From CAIWXH01 sp964555675 (lineage in GTDB: Bacteria; Chloroflexota; Chloroflexia; Chloroflexales; Chloroflexaceae): a stretch of DNA of 41,250 nucleotides. The stretch spans positions 1-41,250 of the forward strand of contig CAZKTU010000034.1 of NCBI GenBank assembly GCA_964555675.1. Direction: 5' to 3'. The position numbers were made by a program, and so were the translations under genes. Shown one piece after another: positions 36,099 to 41,250 of the stretch. The first letter of the stretch is position 1. The number at the start of each line of letters is the position of its first letter. The notes under the pieces were generated by a model. That model had not been told where the DNA came from. It saw only the letters and a list, made by a program, of their open reading frames with translations, and did not search any database.

Positions 36099-37844
36099 AT
36101 GCCCAGGACTACGCTGCGTCGGTTGGCCCTCGTCGGGGCCCTCGCTACACTGGCCGTGATCGTGTCGGGTGGACTGGTGAGCGCCACGGACAGTGGGGCG
36201 AGCTGCGCAAGCTGGCCGCTGTGCGCGGACGCCCTGACGGCGCCGGCCACGCCGATGGCCTGGCTGGCTCTCTCGCACAGGCTGCTCGTGCTGCTGGCGA
36301 TGATCGTTGCGCTCGGGGCCGCCGTGGCCGCCTGGCGCAGCCCCGAGGCCGACCCCTGGGTGCGGCTGCCCCTGCTGGCGGCGCCGCTCTTTGGCCTGGC
36401 CGAGGTGGCGGTCGGCGCGCTGATGGTGCAGCTGCGATTGTATGAGGCGGCCGACCTCTCGCACCTGGCCCTGGCCCTGCTGGTGTTGGCCTGCCAGGTG
36501 GTGCCGGTGGCGGCCCTGGCCCGCCCCCACAGCGATGAGCGCCTGGGCGGCCGGGCCGCCCGTGAGGAGCGCCGTCTGCGGGCCCTGGCCTGGTGGTCTG
36601 CCGGCGCGACCGGGGTCCTGGCCCTGGCCCTGAGCGCCCGGGCGACGATGGCGCCCGCTGTAGCCGTCGCCACGCTCTTGCCGGCCAATGCGACCGGCGC
36701 CCTGGCCATGGGCAGCCTCCTGTCGGGCGGGGCCCTGTGGCAGAGCTGGCGGGCGCGCCGCGGCGACAGGCTGTTGCTTGGCGCGGCCCTGGCGGCGGCC
36801 CTGCTGACAGTGGCAGCCGGCTCGCTGCTGCTGCTGCCGGCGACCGCTGCCGGCCTGGGGCTGGGGCTGGGCGCGGTGCTCTGGTCGACGGCCCTGGCGA
36901 CGGCGGTGCTGGCGATGCGCAGGCCGGCCCTGGCAACGGCCCCGGTGGCGGCGAGCGCGGCGCAGGTCAAGGCCGAGCGTCAGCCCTCGCTGCTCAACGA
37001 CTATATCAGCCTGACCAAGCCCAAGGTAATCTCGCTGCTGCTGGTCACGACGGCGGCCGCGATGTACCTGACCGAGGCGGGCGCGCCATCGCTGTGGCTG
37101 GTCTTCTGGACCATGGTGGGCGGCTACCTGGCGGCGGGCGGCGCGGGGGCGATCAACTGCTCGTTCGACGGCGATATCGACGTCAACATGGGCCGGACCA
37201 GTCGGCGGCCGGTGCCGAGCGGGCGCATCTCGCGGCGCAACGCCATGGCCTTCGGGCTGACCCTCAGCGCCCTCTCGGTGGTGGTGATGCTGGTCTTCAC
37301 CACGCCCCTGGCGGCCCTCTTCTCGACCCTGGGCATCGTCTACTACGCGTGGTTCTACACCCAGTGGCTGAAGCGCAGCACCTGGCAGAATATCGTCGTG
37401 GGCGGCGGGGCCGGGGCCATCCCGCCCCTGGTGGGCTGGACGGCGGTGACGGGGCAGCTGAGCATCGCGGCGGTGCTGCTCTTCGCGATCATCTTCTACT
37501 GGACGCCGCCCCACTTCTGGGCCCTGGCCCTGGTGAAGCAGAAGGACTATGCGCGGGCCGGCGTGCCGATGCTGCCCGTGGTGGCCGGCGAGGCCGAGAC
37601 GCGCTGGCAGATCCTGGTCTACTCGGCGCTGCTGGTGGCCCTGAGCCTGGTGCTGACCCCGATCGGCGCCATGGGCTGGATCTACCTGGCCCTCGCCGTG
37701 GCCCTCGGCGGCCTGTTTCTGTACTACGCCTGGAACGTATGGCGCAAGGGCGACCAGGCCAGCATCTGGGGCCTCTATAAGTACAGCCTGCTCTACCTGG
37801 CCCTGCTGTTCGTGGCCATGGTGCTGGATCGGGCCTTCCTGTAG
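36099..37844 (+). CDS. ctaB: Haem A synthase-like / protohaem IX farnesyltransferase fusion
   Basis: A 581-residue fusion. Residues 1-290 are CtaA/Cox15-like: SGGLVSATDSGASCASWPLC with the Cys36/Cys42 pair, His60 in LSHRLLV and His122 in LSHLALAL, the positions of the first haem-ligand pair of Bacillus CtaA. The second half of this domain (about 160-290) is hydrophobic but has no His at all, so the second haem-binding pair is missing. Residues 295-581 are a complete CtaB (haem O synthase): TKPKVISLLLVTTAAAMYL, then INCSFDGDIDVNMGRTSRRPV (about 352-372) and YWTPPHFWALALVKQKDY. CtaB adds a farnesyl group to haem B; CtaA oxidises haem O to haem A. AGAGAG is five bases before the ATG. Confidence 0.9.
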   Translation: MPRTTLRRLALVGALATLAVIVSGGLVSATDSGASCASWPLCADALTAPATPMAWLALSHRLLVLLAMIVALGAAVAAWRSPEADPWVRLPLLAAPLFGLAEVAVGALMVQLRLYEAADLSHLALALLVLACQVVPVAALARPHSDERLGGRAAREERRLRALAWWSAGATGVLALALSARATMAPAVAVATLLPANATGALAMGSLLSGGALWQSWRARRGDRLLLGAALAAALLTVAAGSLLLLPATAAGLGLGLGAVLWSTALATAVLAMRRPALATAPVAASAAQVKAERQPSLLNDYISLTKPKVISLLLVTTAAAMYLTEAGAPSLWLVFWTMVGGYLAAGGAGAINCSFDGDIDVNMGRTSRRPVPSGRISRRNAMAFGLTLSALSVVVMLVFTTPLAALFSTLGIVYYAWFYTQWLKRSTWQNIVVGGGAGAIPPLVGWTAVTGQLSIAAVLLFAIIFYWTPPHFWALALVKQKDYARAGVPMLPVVAGEAETRWQILVYSALLVALSLVLTPIGAMGWIYLALAVALGGLFLYYAWNVWRKGDQASIWGLYKYSLLYLALLFVAMVLDRAFL

Positions 37845-37861
37845 CCATACTGTCGGCGCGC

Positions 37862-37907
37862 GGGGGTGTCACCTATAGCCGCGGGTGATACCCCCCCCGG
37901 GTTTTTT
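37862..37907 (+). terminator. Terminator after ctaA-ctaB
   Basis: GGGGGTGTCACC (37862-37873) pairs with GGTGATACCCCC (37884-37895) with one G-T wobble. A further GC run and six Ts follow (37902-37907). Confidence 0.8.
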
Positions 37908-37940
37908 CGATAGATAGATCTAGCATTTAGCCGTGAAACC

Positions 37941-37949
37941 TGTTATACT
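37941..37949 (+). promoter_or_regulatory. Extended -10 promoter of the Fe-S carrier gene
   Basis: TGTTATACT contains TATACT (37944-37949) with an upstream TG, an extended -10 element. No good -35 hexamer is visible, as is usual for this type. Confidence 0.6.
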
Positions 37950-38021
37950 GGGCACGGAAAACGCTCGCCTCGCCCTACCGGGCCGCGGCGCGACGCTGAG
38001 CATGTGAGGAGGACCAGGACT

Positions 38022-38453
38022 ATGGCGACGATGGAGCACACCCTGATCGAGCTGACGCCGGTGATGCCGATGCTCTCGGTGAGCGAGACGGCCTCGAGCC
38101 GCCTGCTCGCGATGATGAGCGAGAAGCAGCTTGATAACTACGCCCTGCGCGTGTTCGTGGCGGGCGGCGGCTGCTCGGGCATGCAGTACGGCATGACCTT
38201 CGACGACGAGAGCCGCGAGGGCGACAACGAGTTTGTGGCCGCCGGCCTGCGGGTGCTGGTCGACCCGATCAGCGCCAGCTACCTGATGGGCGCCTCGATC
38301 GACTACGTCGACAGCCTGATGGGTGGCGGCTTCAAGATCGACAACCCCAACGCCGTCTCGAGCTGCGGCTGCGGCCACTCGTTCCGCACCGCCGGCGGCG
38401 GCGAGGACGAGGCCCCGTCCAGCGGCGGCGGCTGCGGCTCCTGCGGCGCGTAA
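38022..38453 (+). CDS. HesB/IscA-family iron-sulfur cluster carrier (ErpA-like)
   Basis: A 143-residue A-type carrier that takes up Fe-S clusters and passes them to target enzymes. The fold starts at VSETASSRLLAMM; the three cluster Cys are in AGGGCSGMQYGMTF (first) and SSCGCGHSF (second and third). YVDSLMGGGFKIDNPNAV is the family's central signature. The tail is Gly/Ser-rich and ends with an extra Cys pair (GGGCGSCGA) that is not typical and may also bind metal. Two ATGs are possible; 38022 has GAGGAGG nine bases ahead and is chosen (38031 is the alternative). Position after the haem synthesis gene fits respiratory or photosynthetic cofactor supply. Confidence 0.92.
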   Translation: MATMEHTLIELTPVMPMLSVSETASSRLLAMMSEKQLDNYALRVFVAGGGCSGMQYGMTFDDESREGDNEFVAAGLRVLVDPISASYLMGASIDYVDSLMGGGFKIDNPNAVSSCGCGHSFRTAGGGEDEAPSSGGGCGSCGA

Positions 38454-38464
38454 GAGGAGTCTCC

Positions 38465-38505
38465 GCAGCCGGTAGGAGCAGATAGGCTGCCGTGTGGGGT
38501 AGACA
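38465..38505. repeat. 41-bp sequence repeated beyond gap 2, copy 1
   Basis: Identical to 38606-38646, so the assembly has a shared end on both sides of the N run, as at gap 1. It includes one full 21-bp unit of the tandem repeat. Confidence 0.9.
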
Positions 38506-38605
38506 NNNNNNNNNNNNNNNNNNNNNNNNNNNNNNNNNNNNNNNNNNNNNNNNNNNNNNNNNNNNNNNNNNNNNNNNNNNNNNNNNNNNNNNNNNNNNNN
38601 NNNNN
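38506..38605. other. Assembly gap 2 (100 N)
   Basis: Exactly 100 undetermined bases inside an intergenic tandem repeat between the Fe-S carrier gene and the DUF309 gene. No recognised gene is disrupted. Confidence 0.99.
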
Positions 38606-38686
38606 GCAGCCGGTAGGAGCAGATAGGCTGCCGTGTGGGGTAGACAGGCGGCCGTGTGGGGCAGATAGGCGGCCGTGTGGGCAGAC
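38606..38686. repeat. 21-bp tandem repeats beside gap 2
   Basis: This begins with a second copy of the 41-bp end. Units 38625-38645, 38646-38666 and 38667-38686 are near-identical; the consensus is AGGCgGCCGTGTGGGGcAGA plus one base, and one unit lies left of the gap at 38484-38504. The real copy number is unknown. An inverted repeat (GGGCAGA/TCTGCCC, 38679-38700) follows. The stretch 38454-38767 holds this repeat, the gap and the terminator, and no gene that I can see. Confidence 0.8.
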
Positions 38687-38730
38687 ACATAGGTCTGCCC
38701 TTACTGGCGCCGGTGCAGCATAGCCTCAGA

Positions 38731-38755
38731 GGGGAGGGCCCGGCCCTCCCTTTTT
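38731..38755 (+). terminator. Terminator before the DUF309 gene
   Basis: GGGAGGGCC (38732-38740) pairs with GGCCCTCCC (38742-38750), followed by five Ts. It would end transcription from the Fe-S carrier gene, and stands only 12 bases before the next ATG. Confidence 0.85.
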
Positions 38756-38767
38756 GATTCCCTAATT

Positions 38768-39115
38768 ATGAGCTACTCGCCCGCCTATCTCGAAGGCATC
38801 GCTCTGTTCAATGCAGGCCACTACTGGCACGCCCACGAGCAGTGGGAGGCCTGCTGGTTGGCGACGAGCGGCGATGAGGCGCGCTTCTATAAGGCGATCA
38901 TCCAGGCCGCCGCGGCCCTGGTGAAGTGGCAGCAAGGCAACCCCAGGGGCCTGGCGCTCAACTGGGCCAAGAGCCGCAGGCTGCTCCTGACCCTCCCCGC
39001 CCAGTATGGCGGGCTCGACCTCGTCGCCCTGCGCGAGGCCCTCGACCGCTTCGTGGCCGGTCTCGAGACGACGCCGCCACGGCTCAGTGTCGCCGATGCA
39101 ACTGCTGGTCCATAA
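38768..39115 (+). CDS. DUF309-family protein
   Basis: A 115-residue helical protein with the DUF309 signature: GIALFNAGHYWHAHEQWEACWL (FN.G.Y..AHE.WE..W), then FYKAIIQAAAALVKWQQGNPRGLALNWAKSRRLL. DUF309 proteins occur in cyanobacteria, Firmicutes, Archaea and Chloroflexota; the conserved His/Glu residues suggest metal binding, but no function is established that I know. The ATG lies 12 bases after the T-tract of a terminator and has no ribosome-binding site, so translation may be leaderless. A small -10-like TTATACT stands between this gene and the next. Confidence 0.85.
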   Translation: MSYSPAYLEGIALFNAGHYWHAHEQWEACWLATSGDEARFYKAIIQAAAALVKWQQGNPRGLALNWAKSRRLLLTLPAQYGGLDLVALREALDRFVAGLETTPPRLSVADATAGP

Positions 39116-39257
39116 TTCATAATGCGAGTGTTATACTTTGTCATCACCCAGGTGCTAAGATACGCTAGCCCAATGCGCCTGGCGCCGCGCCAGTGTGGCA
39201 AGAGGGAAGCTGCATAGGGTGGGCCTCTCTGCTCGGGGACCCAGGAAAGGGACGGAC

Positions 39258-40259
39258 GTGTCGGCAAAGATCCTGGTTGTAGACGACGACCCCGCGATCC
39301 TCGACCTGCTGGTGCGCATTTTGAAGCGGGACGGCTACACCCCGATCACGGCCTTCAACGGCGTCGAGGCGCTCGAGATTGTCGAGCGCGAGGCGCCGGA
39401 TCTGATCCTGCTCGACGTCACGATGCCGAAGCTCGATGGCTTCACGGTCTGCCAGCGGCTGAAGGACAACGAGGCGACCGCCCTGATCCCCGTGACTATG
39501 CTGACCGGCCTCGACGACCGCGAGCATCGCCAGCGCGGGCTCGAGGTGGGCGCCGACGATTTTCTGACCAAGCCTTTCGAGCAGAGTCTGTTGCGGGCGC
39601 GCATCAGCTCGCAGCTGCGCATCAAACGTCTGACCGACCAGCTCGAGCGCACCGAGCAGGTGATCTTCATGCTGGCCCTGGCCGTGGAGGCCAAGGATGC
39701 CTACACCGAGGGGCACCTGCGGCGTCTCTCGTGCTATAGCGAGCGGCTGGCGATCGCGGCCGCCATCGCCCCCGAGCGGCTGAAGGCGATCCGCTTCGGC
39801 GGGCTGCTGCACGATATCGGCAAGATCTCGATCGACGACGCGATCCTGCGCAAGCCCGGCAAGCTGACCGCCGAGGAGTATGAGCAGATCAAGCAGCACC
39901 CCGACTACGGCGCGCGCATCGTTCGCCCCATGCGCTTCGCCGCCGAGGTGGGCCCGATCATTCGTCACCACCACGAGCGCTGGGACGGCAAGGGCTACCC
40001 CCAGGGCCTCAGCGGCGAAGCAATCCCGGTCGGGGCGCGCATTGTGGCCATTGTCGACGCCTATGACGCGATGATGACCGACCGCCCCTACCGCCGCGCC
40101 CTCGGTCTCGAGGAGACCCTGCGCCGCCTGCGCGAGGGTCGCGGCCGCGAGTGGGACCCCCAGCTCCTCGATCTGTTTATTGAACTGGTCGAGCAGGGCC
40201 GCCTCGAGCTGCCCCTGCTCGAAGATCCCCTCGCCGACGAACCGGTGCTGAAGCTGTGA
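39258..40259 (+). CDS. Response regulator with HD-GYP domain
   Basis: A 333-residue regulator. The receiver (about 1-120) has VVDDDP, LILLDVTMPKLDGF with the acceptor Asp and DDFLTKPFEQ with the conserved Lys. A short coiled coil leads to an HD-GYP domain (about 150-320): HLRRLSCYSERLAIAA, LLHDIGKISIDDAIL (HD pair), HPDYGARIVRP and the diagnostic HHERWDGKGYPQGL. HD-GYP enzymes hydrolyse cyclic di-GMP. The motif is complete, so activity is likely; the output is c-di-GMP breakdown controlled by phosphorylation. The start is GTG at 39258 with AAAGGGA six bases before; the frame is open 21 codons earlier, but the fold begins here. No kinase gene is adjacent. Confidence 0.92.
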   Translation: MSAKILVVDDDPAILDLLVRILKRDGYTPITAFNGVEALEIVEREAPDLILLDVTMPKLDGFTVCQRLKDNEATALIPVTMLTGLDDREHRQRGLEVGADDFLTKPFEQSLLRARISSQLRIKRLTDQLERTEQVIFMLALAVEAKDAYTEGHLRRLSCYSERLAIAAAIAPERLKAIRFGGLLHDIGKISIDDAILRKPGKLTAEEYEQIKQHPDYGARIVRPMRFAAEVGPIIRHHHERWDGKGYPQGLSGEAIPVGARIVAIVDAYDAMMTDRPYRRALGLEETLRRLREGRGREWDPQLLDLFIELVEQGRLELPLLEDPLADEPVLKL

Positions 40260-40286
40260 GGGTCCTCTGGAAGGCGGCTGCGCCCG

Positions 40287-41150
40287 ATGTATGCTGAGGC
40301 CCTCGACTACCTGACCTGCCCGCGCCACAGCGAGGCCCCGCTGGCCCTCGAGGATGGCGCGCGGTGGACGAGGGACGGCGAACTGCTGGAGGGGCGGCTG
40401 GGCTGCCCGAGCTGCGGCGCGCGCTACGACATCCTCGACGGCGTGGCCGACCTGCTGGGCGCGCAGGGCCTGCCCGACAGCCCCGCGCAGCTGACCAATG
40501 CTCTGCCGGTCACGGCCTGGGGCTACGAGCGCGTCTGGCGCCCACGGGCCCTGACCCTGCTGAGCGGCGAGCCCTTCGGCTACGAGCGCGAGTTGCCGCT
40601 GATCGTCGGCCTGAGCGAGCCCGCGGCGGGCGGCCTGATCGTCGACGTGGCCTGCTCGAACGGGCTGTATGCGCGGGCCCTCGAGCGGGCCAGAGGGAGC
40701 GCGGCGGGCCACGTGGTCGGGATCGACCATTCGCTGCCGATGCTGCGGCAGGCCCGCGCCTATGCCCAGGCCGAGGGGCTGCGGATCAGCTTCGTGCGCG
40801 CCAAGGCCCAGGCCCTGCCCTTCGCCTCGGGGAGCGCCGCGGCCCTGGCCATGGGCGGCTCGCTCAACGAGATCGGCGATAGCGACCGAGCCCTGGCCGA
40901 GCTGCGGCGCACGCTGGCGCCCGGCGGGCGCTGCGCCATGATGTGCCTCGTGCGGGGCGAGACGGGCGCGGGTCAGGCGCTACAGGGCCTGATGGGCACC
41001 GGCGGGATCAGCTTTCCCCCGCTCGACGAGCTCAACCGGCGCCTGGCCGGCGCGGGGCTGCGCCTGCGCGCGCAGTGGCGCTACCGGGTGGTGGTCTTCA
41101 GCCTGCTGACCGTGGGCGAACCAGGTTTGCCCACGTCCGCGCTGGGCTAA
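40287..41150 (+). CDS. SAM-dependent methyltransferase with N-terminal zinc domain
   Basis: A 287-residue enzyme. The N-terminal 60 residues (LTCPRHSEAPLAL, LGCPSCGARYDILDGVADLL) look like a Trm112-like zinc ribbon as in RlmA/UbiE-type methyltransferases. The Rossmann core begins at GLIVDVACSNGLYARALERA (motif I as D-x-A-C-x-x-G, a variant of GxGxG), with VVGIDHSLPMLRQARAYA and LPFASGSAAALAMGGSLNEIGD in place. It probably methylates a small molecule or tRNA/rRNA; the substrate is not clear. No strong ribosome-binding site is seen. It follows the HD-GYP gene by 27 bases on the same strand and is convergent with the last gene. Confidence 0.82.
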   Translation: MYAEALDYLTCPRHSEAPLALEDGARWTRDGELLEGRLGCPSCGARYDILDGVADLLGAQGLPDSPAQLTNALPVTAWGYERVWRPRALTLLSGEPFGYERELPLIVGLSEPAAGGLIVDVACSNGLYARALERARGSAAGHVVGIDHSLPMLRQARAYAQAEGLRISFVRAKAQALPFASGSAAALAMGGSLNEIGDSDRALAELRRTLAPGGRCAMMCLVRGETGAGQALQGLMGTGGISFPPLDELNRRLAGAGLRLRAQWRYRVVVFSLLTVGEPGLPTSALG

Positions 41151-41153
41151 GGC

Positions 41154-41250
41154 TCACTGCACTTCGAAGGCGTTCTGGCAGGTGAGCGTGCCGATCTGGG
41201 CGGACTGGATGATTGGGGCCAGGTCGGCGCCCTGGGGGCTCTCGGCGGCG
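41154..41250 (-). CDS. 3' end of a minus-strand gene, product unknown
   Basis: The frame is open from the window edge to a TGA at 41156-41154 and encodes the last 31 residues of a protein, including GADLAPIIQSAQIG and TCQNAFEVQ. The start and most of the gene lie outside the window. The fragment is too short to name a family. It converges on the methyltransferase gene with three bases between the stops, which supports its being real. Confidence 0.55.
   Translation of the reverse strand, partial: AAESPQGADLAPIIQSAQIGTLTCQNAFEVQ

Noticed and set aside
38484..38700. 21-bp repeats considered as a CRISPR array
   Set aside because: The units are head to tail with no spacers between them; there are no cas genes.

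Overview
The window comes from a G+C-rich (by eye about two thirds or more), chlorosome-bearing phototroph of the Chloroflexales (filamentous anoxygenic phototrophs, phylum Chloroflexota). The evidence is a CsmA gene whose product is nearly the Chloroflexus protein as I recall it, CsmM- and CsmN-like envelope proteins, a BchU-type bacteriochlorophyll c C-20 methyltransferase and a chlorophyll-synthase-type UbiA prenyltransferase. The rest fits: a rpmH-rnpA-yidC-jag block, a Roadblock/small-GTPase operon, a type II NADH dehydrogenase and a CtaA-CtaB fusion. The sequence looks like a draft or metagenome scaffold: it has two 100-N gaps, both in repetitive intergenic DNA, and genes cut at both ends.

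Layout. 1-3205 (+): the end of an S1-domain (Tex-like) protein, then rpmH-rnpA-yidC-jag behind a consensus promoter. 3278-4135 (+): PfkB-family kinase. 4136-4464: repeats and gap 1. 4465-7174 (-): ssb with a LexA-like box at its promoter, then a response regulator and its histidine kinase. 7340-9714 (+): Roadblock protein, protoglobin, PATAN/DUF4388 protein and Ras-like GTPase, a signalling operon divergent from the kinase. 9807-12093 (+): PadR regulator and an ABC-2 exporter. 12121-15697 (-): XRE/transmembrane/degenerate-LytM protein, a small membrane protein, an RDD protein and a protein with ten 13-residue repeats. 15833-18131: DUF6886-like gene (+), then SRPBCC protein and NDH-2 (-).

18324-32275 (-) is the chlorosome region, fourteen to fifteen genes on one strand. 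In transcription order: ArsA/Get3-like ATPase, csmA, two paralogous Pro/Ala-rich proteins, a second ArsA ATPase, an ArsA paralogue that has lost its P-loop, an alpha/beta hydrolase, an HExxH protein, a Pro/Tyr-rich protein, a lipase-like hydrolase, and then, behind its own promoter, a membrane protein, bchU, a bchK/bchG-type synthase, csmM and csmN. I read it as one locus that makes bacteriochlorophyll c and builds the chlorosome envelope. The ArsA trio, the Pro-rich proteins and the HExxH protein are candidates for an uncharacterised envelope-protein delivery and maturation system. That reading is inference from context.

32730-41250 (mostly +): truncated haemoglobin; VWA/zinc-ribbon and FHA membrane proteins; a small two-helix membrane protein and the CtaA-CtaB fusion (haem A/O synthesis); an ErpA/IscA-type Fe-S carrier; gap 2 in a 21-bp tandem repeat; a DUF309 protein; a REC/HD-GYP response regulator; a methyltransferase; and the 3' end of an unidentified minus-strand gene.

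No tRNA, rRNA, CRISPR array or insertion sequence was recognised. Family assignments come from motifs read by eye and from memory of the families; no database search was run.
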